A stretch of DNA of 25,603 nucleotides from contig DATAKK010000025.1 of NCBI GenBank assembly GCA_036261615.1, forward strand, positions 1 to 25,603. The letters run 5' to 3'. How positions within the stretch are numbered: position 1 is the first letter of the stretch; each line of letters opens with the position of its first letter. Position numbers and translations under genes: made by a program. Of this stretch, positions 1 to 8,243 are shown in pieces. The stretch is from JAJYQH01 sp036261615 (GTDB taxonomy: Bacteria > Actinomycetota > Actinomycetes > Propionibacteriales > Propionibacteriaceae). The notes beneath the pieces were generated by a model. The model searched no databases and was not told the origin of the DNA. It saw nothing but the letters and a program-made list of their open reading frames with translations.

Positions 1-28
1 TGGAGTGGTGATCGAGAAAGATCGACAT
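1..28 (-). CDS. sucD: Succinyl-CoA synthetase alpha subunit, N-terminal fragment
   Basis: Only the first nine codons are inside the window; they read MSIFLDHHS from an ATG at 28. The ATG lies two bases after the sucC stop codon, the usual tight sucC-sucD spacing, and actinobacterial SucD proteins commonly begin with a similar MSIFL start. The assignment rests on position and this short match, so it is an inference. The alpha subunit would carry the CoA-binding domain and the phosphorylated histidine, both outside the window. Confidence 0.7.
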
Positions 29-30
29 GC

Positions 31-1212
31 TCAGGCCTCCTCTGCCGCTGCGGCCAGTTCGGCGGCCTTGCGGGCCGCCTCGTCCATGGTGTCGACCACG
101 GTGACCAGGGGATGGTTCGCTTCGGCCAGGATCTCCCGGCCCACGGTGACGGCGTTGCCGTCGAGACGGACGACGATCGGCTTGGTTGCCTTGTCGCCGA
201 GCATCGTCAGCGCGTGCACGATGCCGTTCGCGACCTCGTTGCAGGCCGTGATGCCGCCGAAGACGTTGACGAACACCGAGCTGACCTGGGGGTCGCTGAG
301 GATGATGCCCAGCCCATTGGCCATCACCTGCGCCGACGCGCCGCCGCCGATGTCGAGGAAGTTCGCGGGGCGCGGGCTACCGGGCAGGTCCTCCCCCGCG
401 CGGGCCACGACGTCGAGGGTGCTCATGACCAGGCCCGCGCCGTTGCCGATGATGCCGACGTTTCCGTCGAGCTTGACGTAGTTGAGGTGCTTCTCGGACG
501 CCTCGCGCTCCAGCGGGTCGGCGGACAGCTCGTCGACGAAGTCGGCGTGGTTCGGGTGGCGGAACCCGGCGTTGTCGTCGAGGGTGACCTTGCCGTCGAG
601 GGCGATGATCCGCCCGTCACCGGTGCGCACCAGCGGGTTCACCTCGACCAGGGTCGCGTCCTCCTCCTGGTAGACCTCCCCCAGCTTCACCAGCACCCGC
701 GACACCTCGTCGGCGATCTCGGGGGCGAACCCGGCGGCACGGACGACCTCGTCGGCCTTGGCGCGGGTGAACCCGACCCGCGGGTCGACGCTCACCCGGT
801 GCAGCGCCTCGGGACGCTCCTCGGCGAGGGTCTCGATCTCGACGCCGCCCTCGACGCTCGCCATCGCGAGGTAGCAGCGGTTGGTGCGGTCGAGCAGCAG
901 CGAGAAGTAGTACTCCTCGGTGATGTCGGCGCCCTCGGTGACCATCACCCGGCGCACCGTGTGCCCCTTGATGTCCATGCCCAGGATGTCGCGCGCGCGG
1001 TCCTCGGCCTCCTGGGGGCTCCGGGCGAGCTTCACCCCGCCCGCCTTCCCACGCCCACCGGTCTTGACCTGGGCCTTCACGACGACCACGGGCGTGGCGA
1101 GCTTCTCGGCCGCCGCCCGGGCCTCCTCCGGCGTCGTCGCGACGATTCCTCGCAGCACCGGAACCCCGTGTGCCTCGAACAGGTCGCGCGCCTGGTACTC
1201 GAACAAATCCAC
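31..1212 (-). CDS. sucC: Succinyl-CoA synthetase (ADP-forming) beta subunit
   Basis: This is the 393-residue ATP-grasp subunit of the TCA-cycle enzyme that converts succinyl-CoA, phosphate and NDP to succinate, CoA and NTP. The N-terminus (MDLFEYQARDLFEAHGVPV) and the region KAQVKTGGRGKAGGVKLA are typical of the ATP-grasp fold. The C-terminal half has FLDIGGGAS near residue 285 and VFVNVFGGI near 315, the ligase-CoA domain motifs contacting the alpha-subunit phosphohistidine loop. Length is normal for the family. The start is a GTG at 1212, preceded by GGGAG about eight bases upstream. sucD follows after two bases, so the two are co-transcribed and probably translationally coupled. In Mycobacterium tuberculosis sucC also lies near the uvrD1/pcrA gene, and the same neighbourhood is seen here. 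Confidence 0.97.
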   Translation of the reverse strand: MDLFEYQARDLFEAHGVPVLRGIVATTPEEARAAAEKLATPVVVVKAQVKTGGRGKAGGVKLARSPQEAEDRARDILGMDIKGHTVRRVMVTEGADITEEYYFSLLLDRTNRCYLAMASVEGGVEIETLAEERPEALHRVSVDPRVGFTRAKADEVVRAAGFAPEIADEVSRVLVKLGEVYQEEDATLVEVNPLVRTGDGRIIALDGKVTLDDNAGFRHPNHADFVDELSADPLEREASEKHLNYVKLDGNVGIIGNGAGLVMSTLDVVARAGEDLPGSPRPANFLDIGGGASAQVMANGLGIILSDPQVSSVFVNVFGGITACNEVANGIVHALTMLGDKATKPIVVRLDGNAVTVGREILAEANHPLVTVVDTMDEAARKAAELAAAAEEA

Positions 1213-1644
1213 AGTGCATCACTCCCAGCGCTGGCGGAACATCCCGGTCCCGCTTTGGGTCATGCTGCTGTCGGCAGCCTGGTCGAGATTACCGTCGATC
1301 CCGGAAGAGGCGGAATCGAGCGACCGGCGTGGTCGCCGATGTTGCGGCTGGGGCTGCGGGAGATTCCGGCGCAGCTTCCGGCTCGGGCAGGACTCACGGG
1401 GTCGACGACGCACCGGACTCGCCCCTTCGGCATGTGCGCCCGACCCTGGTCGCGCGCCGGCCGACAGGCTCTCGCAGCCGCCGACCATCCCCACAGGCCC
1501 ACTCAGACCGGGCGACCGACCACCCCTCATCCGAATCGATTTACATACTCAGTTGGCGCGCCGAGCGCAGACGAAACACCTAACGGCCGCGTCATGAAGG
1601 GTGTAGAATCGTACACACGTACGAAGCGCAACGGGGGTGGCGCG
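1213..1644. other. 432-bp gene-free region between sucC and the HNH gene
   Basis: No convincing gene is seen here; the open frames that run through it are extensions of neighbouring frames in high-GC DNA. The left part must carry the sucC promoter: reading on the minus strand, TAATCT at 1291-1286 is a possible -10 box, but no clear -35 box lies upstream of it. The right end carries the promoter and operator of the HNH gene, described separately. The composition from about 1540 to 1630 is visibly richer in A and T than the flanking genes. Confidence 0.5.
1604..1624 (+). promoter_or_regulatory. -10 box overlapped by a LexA-like palindrome
   Basis: TAGAAT at 1604-1609 is a good -10 box. It abuts the palindrome TCGTACACACGTACGA at 1609-1624, whose six-base arms TCGTAC/GTACGA are perfect inverted repeats separated by four bases. 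Actinobacterial LexA boxes have the form TCGAAC-N4-GTTCGA, so the geometry is identical and each arm differs by one base. The start codon at 1645 lies 20 bases further on. Position over the -10 and likely transcription start suggests repression. Binding by LexA is inferred; the double substitution could also mean another regulator. Confidence 0.6.
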
Positions 1645-3060
1645 ATGGTGTTCGATCCGAGCGACGTGGCCGGGCTTGACCTCGCCACCACGCTGGCCGA
1701 ACTGGGCGAGGTGCGAACGATGCAGTGCCTGTGGCACGCGCGGGAGGTGGCTCTGCTCGCGCATTTCGCGGATTGCACCGCCCACATCGAGAACACCGGG
1801 GAGAGCACTCCTCGGGTGTTGCATGGGGATCGGATGGTTCCAGGTGGTTCCGATGGCACCCCGGAGGTCTCGGAGTTCGCCGCGCTGGAGGTCGCCGCCC
1901 TCTGGAACGAGGGCGTCGAAGGCGTCGACGCCCGCATCCACGAAGCCCTCGACCTGCGCCACCGCTTCCCCCACCTTTGGCGTCACGTGATGGCCGGGCA
2001 ACTTCCCGTCTGGGTGGCCGCGAAGATCACCGGCAAGGCGTCCCGGCTGGATCGCGAGACCGCGGGCCGACTGGACGCGCAGCTCGAGCCGGTCGTGTGC
2101 ACCGTGCCCATCCCCCGCCTGCTGCGACTCGTGGACGGCCTGGTGCTCAAGCTCACCCCTCCCACCGGAGTCGAGGCCGACCGTGCCGACGACCGGGCCG
2201 GGCGTGGCGTCTGGATCCGGCAACGCCCCTACGACCGGGCCACCACCGTCGCAAGCCTGTCCGCGATCCTCGACGCGTCCGATGCCGACGCCCTCGAACA
2301 ACAGGTCCGCCGGATCGCCCACATCCTCGCCCAGGGCGGAGACACCCGCAGCCTCGACACTCGCCGGGCCGCCGCATTGGGGCTGATGGCCTTCCCCGCT
2401 CGCGCCCTGCAGTTGCTGCAGGCCTCCATTCTCGACGAACTACCCACCGACCTCGGCGAGACCTGGGGACCCTGCCCCGCCGCCGGCCAGGCCGGACACC
2501 TGTGCGGCCAGATCACCTCCGACCCCGACAAACTCCTCCCCACGGCCGAGATCATCGTCCACCTCACCGACACCGACGTGTCAGGAGACTCCACTCAGCG
2601 TCAGCAGCGGGTAGCCCGGGTCGAGCGGATCGGGCCCGTCCTGACCGACTGGCTGGGTGACCTGCTCCCCAACCACCGCATCACCGTGCGCCCGGTGCTC
2701 GACGTCAGCACAATGAGGCCCGTCGACAGCTACGAAATCCCGGACCGCATGCGCGAAGCCATCGGCTACCGCCAGACCTATGACGCTTTCCCCGGCTCGA
2801 CCCGACACACCAGCCAGGGTTGCGATCTCGATCACACCCGCCCGTATCAATCGGGTGGCCCACCCGGCCAGACCGCGCTGGACAATCTGGCGCCGCTCTC
2901 GCGACGAGCCCACCGGGCCAAGACCCACGGCGGATGGTCCCTCCAGCAACCGGTCCCCGGCATCCTCCTCTGGACCAGCCCCCACGGCTACACCTACCTC
3001 GTCACCGCCGGCCAAAGCACTCTCATCGGCACGCCGCAGCGCAGCCGACGGGTGGCGTGA
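1645..3060 (+). CDS. DUF222 / HNH endonuclease domain protein (13E12 repeat family type)
   Basis: This 471-residue protein has the two-part layout of the actinobacterial 13E12/DUF222 family: a long alpha-helical DUF222 region (about residues 20-330) and a C-terminal HNH nuclease domain. The HNH part reads CDLDHTRPY, then DNLAPLSRRAHRAKT, giving the Asp-His, Asn and final His of the motif; the family usually has a double histidine (RRHHR) where this protein has RRAHR. The start is ATG 1645 with GGGGGTGG just upstream; an in-frame ATG at 1594 would place the palindromic operator inside the coding region and is less likely. It is transcribed towards sucC's promoter side and against both sucC and pcrA, and looks like an accessory gene. 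The natural substrate of this family is not established; a DNA nuclease acting during DNA damage or as a mobile genetic element is inferred. Confidence 0.9.
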   Translation: MVFDPSDVAGLDLATTLAELGEVRTMQCLWHAREVALLAHFADCTAHIENTGESTPRVLHGDRMVPGGSDGTPEVSEFAALEVAALWNEGVEGVDARIHEALDLRHRFPHLWRHVMAGQLPVWVAAKITGKASRLDRETAGRLDAQLEPVVCTVPIPRLLRLVDGLVLKLTPPTGVEADRADDRAGRGVWIRQRPYDRATTVASLSAILDASDADALEQQVRRIAHILAQGGDTRSLDTRRAAALGLMAFPARALQLLQASILDELPTDLGETWGPCPAAGQAGHLCGQITSDPDKLLPTAEIIVHLTDTDVSGDSTQRQQRVARVERIGPVLTDWLGDLLPNHRITVRPVLDVSTMRPVDSYEIPDRMREAIGYRQTYDAFPGSTRHTSQGCDLDHTRPYQSGGPPGQTALDNLAPLSRRAHRAKTHGGWSLQQPVPGILLWTSPHGYTYLVTAGQSTLIGTPQRSRRVA

Positions 3061-3106
3061 CTCGAGAGTCCTGAGGCCACTCGCAACGAGGCGGTGCTGA
3101 GGCAGC

Positions 3107-5566
3107 TCAGAGCTTCTCCATCGGCGCGTACTTCAAGGCCAGTCGCTTGAGCCCGGTGGAGCCGAAGTCGACGTCCGCCTTGGCGTTGTCGCCCGCCCCG
3201 GTGACCGCCACCACCGTCCCCATGCCGAAGCTCGAGTGCAGCACCCGGTCGCCGACCGCGACCGACGCGACCTTCGGCGCCGGCGTCCCCGACCCGAAGG
3301 ACGGCGCCGCGAGCCGGGACCGGGTCTGGAACTGGCGGGTGGCCGACGTGGACGCCCACGAGGTGAGCGCGGCGCCCGTGCGCCGCCAGTCGAGGAGCCG
3401 GGCCGGGATCTCGTCGAGGAACCGGCTCGGCGGGTTGTACTGCGGGGCCCCCCAGGCCGTGCGGGTGGCGGCCCGCGTGAGGTAGAGCCGGTGCCGGGCG
3501 CGGGTGATGCCGACGTAGGCGAGGCGGCGTTCCTCCTCCAGTTCGGTGCGGTCGAGCAGCGCCCGCATGTGCGGGAACACGCCGTCCTCGAACCCGGTGA
3601 GGAACACCGTGTCGAACTCGAGCCCCTTGGCGGTGTGCAGGGTCATCAACGTGACCACCCCCGCGCCCGTGTCGTGCTCGGGGATCTGGTCGGAGTCGGC
3701 CACCAGGGCGATCCGCTCGAGGAACGCGGGCAGCGAGTCGTCGGGTTCCGGCATGCCCGCGACCAGCGCGGTGCCGCTCTCGTCGTCGCCCCGGGCCGCC
3801 TCGGTGGCGAGCGTCTCGGCGTCCAGGTCGATCGAGTGGGCCGCGGCGACGAACTCCGCCGCCACGCTCACCAGTTCGACGAGGTTCTCGTGCCGCGACT
3901 CGTCCTGCGGGTCGGTGCTGTGCTCGAGCTCGGCCAGGTACCCCGACTCCTTGAGGATCGAGGTGAGGATCTCGTCGGCCGCGCGCCCCTCGTCGACCAT
4001 CTCCCGGTGCCGGCGCATCATCGTCGCGAAGGCGGTCACCTGGTTGAGGCTGCGGGTGGCCAGCCCGGCGTCCGCCGCCCTTTCGAGTGCGGCGGAGAAG
4101 GTGATCTGCTCGGACGCCGCGATCGCCTCGATCGCCGCCTCGGCCCGGTCGCCGATGCCGCGCTTCGGCACGTTGAGGATGCGCCGCACCGACACGTCGT
4201 CGGCCGGGTTGGCGATCGCCCTGAGATAGGCGATGGCGTCGCGAACCTCCCGGCGCTCGTAGAACCGGACGCCGCCTACCACCTTGTAGGGCAGCCCGAC
4301 CCGGATGAACACCTCCTCGAACGCCCGCGACTGGGCGTTGGTGCGGTAGAAGACGGCGGTGTCGCCGTAGCGGCCCACCCCTTCGTCGTGCAGCTTGTCG
4401 ATCTCGTTGGCGACGAACTGGGCCTCGTCGTGTTCGGTGTCGGCCACGTAGCCGGTGATGAGCGGGCCGTCACCCGACTCGCTCCACAGGGCCTTGTCGG
4501 GACGCTTGGGGTTGTTGCGGATCACCGCGTTAGCGGCCGTGAGGATGTTCTGGGTGGAGCGGTAGTTCTGCTCGAGCAGGATCGTGCGGGCGCCGGGGAA
4601 GTCGGAGTCGAAGTCGAGAATGTTGCGGATGGTCGCCCCGCGGAACGCGTAGATCGACTGGTCGGAGTCGCCCACGACCATGAGCTCGGGGGCCTCGACC
4701 AGCTGGCTGCCCTCGGTGACCCCCGCCGGCGCGACGGCCTCCGAGCAGAGCTCGCGGATGAGGGCGTACTGGGCGTGGTTGGTGTCCTGGTACTCGTCGA
4801 CCAGCACGTGACGGAACCGGCGGCGGTAGCTCTCGCGGACGTCGGGGAACGACTGCAGGAGGTGGACCGTGGTCATGATGAGGTCGTCGAAGTCGAGGGC
4901 GTTCGCGGCGACCAGCCGCCGCTGGTACTCGCGGTAGGCGTCGGCGAAGACCTGGTCGTTGGCCGACTCGGCCCTGGTGCGCGCGGTCTCGAAGTCGACG
5001 AGCTCGTTCTTGCAGTTCGACACCCAGGTCATGATCGCGCGAATCGGGTACCGCTTCGGGTCGAGCTGCTGGTCGCGCGCCACCAGCGTCATCAGCCGCT
5101 TGGAGTCGGCGTCGTCGTAGATCGAGAACGTGCGCGACATGCCGAAGCGGTCGATGTCCTGGCGCAGGATGCGCACGCACGCCGAGTGGAACGTCGACAC
5201 CCACATGAGCCGAGCGCGGTTGCCGACGAGGTCGGTGACCCGGGCGCGCATCTCCGCGGCCGCCTTGTTGGTGAAGGTGATGGCGAGGATCGAGCCGGGG
5301 TGCACGTCGCGCTGCGACACAAGCCAGGCGATCCGCCGGGTGAGCACCCGGGTCTTCCCCGATCCGGCGCCGGCCACCACGAGCACCGGCGACCCGGCGT
5401 GGATCACGGCCTCCCGCTGGGGAGGGTTGAGTCCCTCGAGCAGGTCGTCGGGCGTGGGCCCTGCGTGCGGACGCCGGGGCTCCCGGGCTGCGACGACGGG
5501 AGCGGCGTCCGGGGTCGGGTCGAACCCGCCGAACAGATCGGGGATGGCGGCGTCGGGGCGGTTCAT
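3107..5566 (-). CDS. pcrA: ATP-dependent DNA helicase PcrA/UvrD
   Basis: This is an 819-residue superfamily 1A 3'-to-5' DNA helicase acting in repair and in removal of blocks to replication and transcription. Visible motifs in order are the Q-motif LNPPQREAV (residues 46-54), Walker A AGAGSGKT (65-72), the DEYQD Walker B, GDSDQSIYAFRGA, QNYRST, the motif V region TLHTAKGLEFDTVFLTG, and YVGITRAR of motif VI. The C-terminus (VGDRVLHSSFGMGTVVAV...) is the Tudor-like domain that in other PcrA proteins contacts RNA polymerase. The first 45 residues are a variable tail. ATG 5566 follows a weak GGTGGG. It is divergent from the phospholipase-like gene, with 96 bp between start codons. Length and motifs are complete. 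Confidence 0.97.
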   Translation of the reverse strand: MNRPDAAIPDLFGGFDPTPDAAPVVAAREPRRPHAGPTPDDLLEGLNPPQREAVIHAGSPVLVVAGAGSGKTRVLTRRIAWLVSQRDVHPGSILAITFTNKAAAEMRARVTDLVGNRARLMWVSTFHSACVRILRQDIDRFGMSRTFSIYDDADSKRLMTLVARDQQLDPKRYPIRAIMTWVSNCKNELVDFETARTRAESANDQVFADAYREYQRRLVAANALDFDDLIMTTVHLLQSFPDVRESYRRRFRHVLVDEYQDTNHAQYALIRELCSEAVAPAGVTEGSQLVEAPELMVVGDSDQSIYAFRGATIRNILDFDSDFPGARTILLEQNYRSTQNILTAANAVIRNNPKRPDKALWSESGDGPLITGYVADTEHDEAQFVANEIDKLHDEGVGRYGDTAVFYRTNAQSRAFEEVFIRVGLPYKVVGGVRFYERREVRDAIAYLRAIANPADDVSVRRILNVPKRGIGDRAEAAIEAIAASEQITFSAALERAADAGLATRSLNQVTAFATMMRRHREMVDEGRAADEILTSILKESGYLAELEHSTDPQDESRHENLVELVSVAAEFVAAAHSIDLDAETLATEAARGDDESGTALVAGMPEPDDSLPAFLERIALVADSDQIPEHDTGAGVVTLMTLHTAKGLEFDTVFLTGFEDGVFPHMRALLDRTELEEERRLAYVGITRARHRLYLTRAATRTAWGAPQYNPPSRFLDEIPARLLDWRRTGAALTSWASTSATRQFQTRSRLAAPSFGSGTPAPKVASVAVGDRVLHSSFGMGTVVAVTGAGDNAKADVDFGSTGLKRLALKYAPMEKL

Positions 5567-5650
5567 GGCGGTCCCACCTTAGTCGCCGGCCCCGACGGTC
5601 CCGTCCCGGGCGGCCCACCCGTTCGTGACGACGGCGGCGGTGGGATTGGC

Positions 5651-5663
5651 TACATTGCACGCA
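5651..5663 (+). promoter_or_regulatory. Probable leaderless promoter of the phospholipase D-like gene
   Basis: TACATT at 5651-5656 fits the TANNNT -10 pattern and is followed after six bases by the ATG at 5663. No ribosome binding site precedes this ATG. The spacing places the transcription start at or next to the A of the start codon, so a leaderless mRNA is the simplest reading. No good -35 box was found. Confidence 0.5.
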
Positions 5664-6940
5664 TGACAAAGGCGCTGGAACCCCGTCGACGCACCGTGCT
5701 GGCCGGGCTCCGGCGATGGGTGCCTCCCATCGCCTCCGTCGTGGTCGGCGCGGAGGTCTCGGCCGCGATCGCCGTCACGGTGGCGGCGTCCCTGCGGCGG
5801 CGGCACCACCGCACCCGCCGTTTCCCCACCGCGCCGCCCCTGCCGGCCACGGTGGGCGACAACACCGTGCGCATCTACACCTTCGGCAAGGACCTCTACG
5901 CCGACATGCTCGAGGCCATCGACTCGGCCACCGAGAGCGTGCGCCTCGAGACGTTCATCTGGAAGGGCGACGAGGTCGGCCAGCAGTTCAAGGACGCCGT
6001 CGAGCGGGCGGCCGCCCGCGGGGTCGACGTGCATCTCATCATCGACCAGTTCGCCAACCTCGTCGTGCCGCAGTCGTTCTACGCGTTCTCCGACCGCATC
6101 CACGTGCGCTGGCACCCCCTGTTCGGCCCCATCGGGCGCATCGACCACCGCAACGGCGGACGCGACCACCGCAAGCTGCTCATCGTCGACGGCACGGTGG
6201 CGTTCCTCGGCGGCTACAACATCGGCAGCCTCTACGCCGACAAGTGGCGCGATACCCACGCGCGGTTCACCGGCCCCGTGGTCGGGGAGATCGACCAGGC
6301 GTTCGTCGACCAGTGGAACATCACCCCGCGGGGCTGGTTCCACCAGGCGAACCGGTCGAACCAGCTCGAGACCTCGGGCGAACGCGAGTGGGGCACCGAC
6401 ATCCGCATCCACAAGAACAGCCCGCGGATGGCGGTCTACCCCATCCGCAACATGTACCTCGAGGCGATCGACAAGGCGTCCACGAGCATCCACATCACCC
6501 AGGCCTACTTCGCCCCCGACGACGACTTCCTCGCCGCGCTGTTCGCGGCGGCCCGGCGCGGCGTCGACGTGCGCATCATCATCCCCGCGGAGTCGAACCA
6601 CGTGCTCGCCGACTGGCTCTCGCGCGGGTTCTACGACGAGCTGCTCGCCGACGGCATCCGGATCTTCCTCTACCAGGGCGCGATGGTGCACGCGAAGACC
6701 GGGACGATCGACGGCATCTGGTCGACGATCGGGACGGCCAACCTCGACCGGCTGAGCCTGCTCGGCAACTACGAGATCAACGCCGAGATTACCGGTGAGG
6801 AGGTCGCCCAGCGGATGGAGGAGATCTTCGAGATCGACCTGTCCAACTGCATCGAGGTCACCCTCGACACCTGGCGCGCCCGGTCGAAGGCGGCCAAACT
6901 CACCGAGGCGCTGCTCGCTCCCTGGCGCCCGCTCGTCTGA
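5663..6940 (+). CDS. Membrane-anchored phospholipase D family protein (cardiolipin synthase-like)
   Basis: This 425-residue protein has an N-terminal hydrophobic segment (about residues 20-44, VPPIASVVVGAEVSAAIAV) flanked by arginines, then two phospholipase D domains. Both HKD motifs are intact: His169-x-Lys171-x4-Asp176 (HRKLLIVD) and His343-x-Lys345-x4-Asp350 (HAKTGTID), each followed by the conserved G/S-N pattern (GGYNIG; GTANLD). Two HKD motifs in one chain and a membrane anchor are the layout of bacterial cardiolipin synthases, which join phosphatidylglycerol with a second lipid. Actinobacteria often use the CDP-alcohol type cardiolipin synthase instead, so a different phosphatidyl transfer or hydrolase role is possible. 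The start was chosen at ATG 5663 because conserved sequence and a leaderless promoter both begin there, although the open frame continues upstream. Confidence 0.88.
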   Translation: MTKALEPRRRTVLAGLRRWVPPIASVVVGAEVSAAIAVTVAASLRRRHHRTRRFPTAPPLPATVGDNTVRIYTFGKDLYADMLEAIDSATESVRLETFIWKGDEVGQQFKDAVERAAARGVDVHLIIDQFANLVVPQSFYAFSDRIHVRWHPLFGPIGRIDHRNGGRDHRKLLIVDGTVAFLGGYNIGSLYADKWRDTHARFTGPVVGEIDQAFVDQWNITPRGWFHQANRSNQLETSGEREWGTDIRIHKNSPRMAVYPIRNMYLEAIDKASTSIHITQAYFAPDDDFLAALFAAARRGVDVRIIIPAESNHVLADWLSRGFYDELLADGIRIFLYQGAMVHAKTGTIDGIWSTIGTANLDRLSLLGNYEINAEITGEEVAQRMEEIFEIDLSNCIEVTLDTWRARSKAAKLTEALLAPWRPLV

Positions 6941-7106
6941 CCGAGCGGGGCTCGGGGTGGGCCCGCCGGCCCTGCCCACCCTTCCCGGTGTGACCTCTCC
7001 GCTGTCGGCGCAAAGCGAGCGACTGTTGCTGCGGGCGAGCCCAGCCGCCCCTAGCGTGGAAGGAGATCGTGGTTCCGAGCCACGGCCCGACCTTTAGGAG
7101 AACCCC

Positions 7107-7379
7107 ATGCTCGGCGAGATCATCGTCCTCATCATCATCGGCGCCATCTTCGGCGCCCTCGCGCGTCTGTTCATGCGCGGCCGCCAGGACATCGGCATCG
7201 TCTGGACCATCATCCTCGGCATCCTCGGCGCGATCGTCGGCTACTACATCGCCGCGGCGCTCGGTGTGGCCCACACCAACGGCATCAACTGGATCCGCGA
7301 CATCATCTCGATCATCGCCGCGATGATCTTCATCGCGATCTACATGTCGATCCGCGGACGCGGCCGGGCGCGCGTCTGA
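7107..7379 (+). CDS. GlsB/YeaQ/YmgE family stress-associated membrane protein
   Basis: This is a 90-residue, mostly hydrophobic protein with three predicted membrane helices (about 2-20, 29-52 and 62-82). The pattern MLGEIIVLIIIGAIFGALARLFM followed by a glycine-rich helix (ILGILGAIVGYYIA) and a basic tail (RGRGRARV) is typical of the transglycosylase-associated (GlsB/YeaQ/YmgE) family. These proteins are linked to general stress responses, but their molecular role is unknown. The start is fixed by AGGAG seven bases upstream of ATG 7107. It lies next to, and convergent with, the PspC-linked two-component genes, which suits an envelope-stress setting. Confidence 0.9.
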   Translation: MLGEIIVLIIIGAIFGALARLFMRGRQDIGIVWTIILGILGAIVGYYIAAALGVAHTNGINWIRDIISIIAAMIFIAIYMSIRGRGRARV

Positions 7380-7392
7380 CCCATCCCACGCC

Positions 7393-7427
7393 GAACGGCG
7401 CCGTCCCCCCACGGGGCGGCGCCGTTC
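7393..7427. terminator. Bidirectional hairpin terminator
   Basis: GAACGGCGCCG (7393-7403) and CGGCGCCGTTC (7417-7427) are perfect 11-base inverted repeats around a 13-base loop. The hairpin lies between the convergent GlsB-type gene and the response regulator. There is no T-run, which is common for actinobacterial terminators. Confidence 0.75.
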
Positions 7428-7457
7428 GCGCGTCCTGCCGGGCTGGTGGCCGGCCGG

Positions 7458-8183
7458 TCACACCAGCTTGCGGTCGGTGGCCCACTTGGTGAGCTGATGC
7501 CGGTTCGACAGTTGGAGCTTGCGCAGCACGCTGGACACGTGCGTCTCGACTGTCTTGATCGAGATGAACAGCTCCCGGGCGATCTCCTTGTAGGAGTAGC
7601 CCCGGGCGATGAGCTTGAGCACCTCCCGCTCCCGCTGGCTCAGCCGGTCGAGGTCCTCGTCGATGCTCGCGACCTCGATGGAGCCGGAGAACGCGTCGAG
7701 GACGAAACCCGCCAGGCGCGGTGAGAAGACGGCGTCCCCAGTGGCCACCCGCTGGATCGCCTCGAGCAGGTCGCTGCTCGAGATGGATTTCGTGACGTAA
7801 CCGCGGGCGCCCGCCCGGATGACCCCGATGACGTCCTCGGCCGCGTCCGACACCGACAGCGCCAGGAACCGCGTGCCCGGTGCGCGGGTACCCACCTGCT
7901 TGATCACCTCGCCCCCGCCGCCCCCGGGCAGGTGGACGTCGAGCAGCACGACGTCCGGCTGCAGGGTGACGATCGCGCGCACGGCGGAGGCGACGTCCTC
8001 GCCCTCCCCCACGATCCGGACGCCCGGGAAGCCCTCCGGCCCCGGACCACCCGTACCGATCTCGTGCTTCACGCCGGCCCGGAACATCGCGTGGTCGTCG
8101 ACCAGGACGACCGACCACGGCTCGGTGCGGACGGTCTCGGGCGCTGCCGCGCCGACCTCGGCCGGGGGGATCTCTTCGCTCAT
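7458..8183 (-). CDS. NarL/LuxR-family response regulator
   Basis: This 241-residue protein has a 20-residue tail, then a receiver domain: Asp29-Asp30 acidic pair, Asp82 as phosphoacceptor (VVLLDVHLP), Ser/Thr near 110 and Lys132. A LuxR-type helix-turn-helix follows (about 178-235: LSQREREVLKLIARGYSYKEIA ... ISIKTVETHVSSVLRKL). It should bind DNA when phosphorylated by the adjacent kinase (8244-9584, same strand, 60 bp upstream). The start is ATG 8183 with GAGG about six bases upstream. In actinobacteria the same pair (PspC-fused kinase plus LuxR regulator) is divergent from PspC/toastrack genes and is thought to control envelope stress. The receiver carries an insertion rich in Gly and Pro (about residues 43-55) between the first helix and second strand. 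Confidence 0.94.
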   Translation of the reverse strand: MSEEIPPAEVGAAAPETVRTEPWSVVLVDDHAMFRAGVKHEIGTGGPGPEGFPGVRIVGEGEDVASAVRAIVTLQPDVVLLDVHLPGGGGGEVIKQVGTRAPGTRFLALSVSDAAEDVIGVIRAGARGYVTKSISSSDLLEAIQRVATGDAVFSPRLAGFVLDAFSGSIEVASIDEDLDRLSQREREVLKLIARGYSYKEIARELFISIKTVETHVSSVLRKLQLSNRHQLTKWATDRKLV

Positions 8184-8243
8184 CGTGTCCTCATTCAGTG
8201 GTCTCTTCCTACCTCTACCAGGCGCCGGTCGCGGAGGGGCGAC

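Noticed and set aside
1219..1530. Possible small gene between sucC and the HNH gene
   Set aside because: Both strands read as low-complexity Pro/Arg/Gly sequence without ribosome binding site or recognisable domain.
112..1644. Open frame continuing upstream of the HNH gene as a 982-residue protein
   Set aside because: The upstream part is antisense to sucC and has no domain character. Lack of stops is expected in high-GC DNA.
3236..5662. Open frame extending the phospholipase-like protein to 1234 residues
   Set aside because: It is antisense to pcrA, low in complexity, and the conserved protein begins at 5663 next to a promoter box.
5579..6979. 466-residue minus-strand frame over the phospholipase-like gene
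   Set aside because: The plus-strand frame carries two intact HKD motifs, so the minus-strand frame is a shadow.
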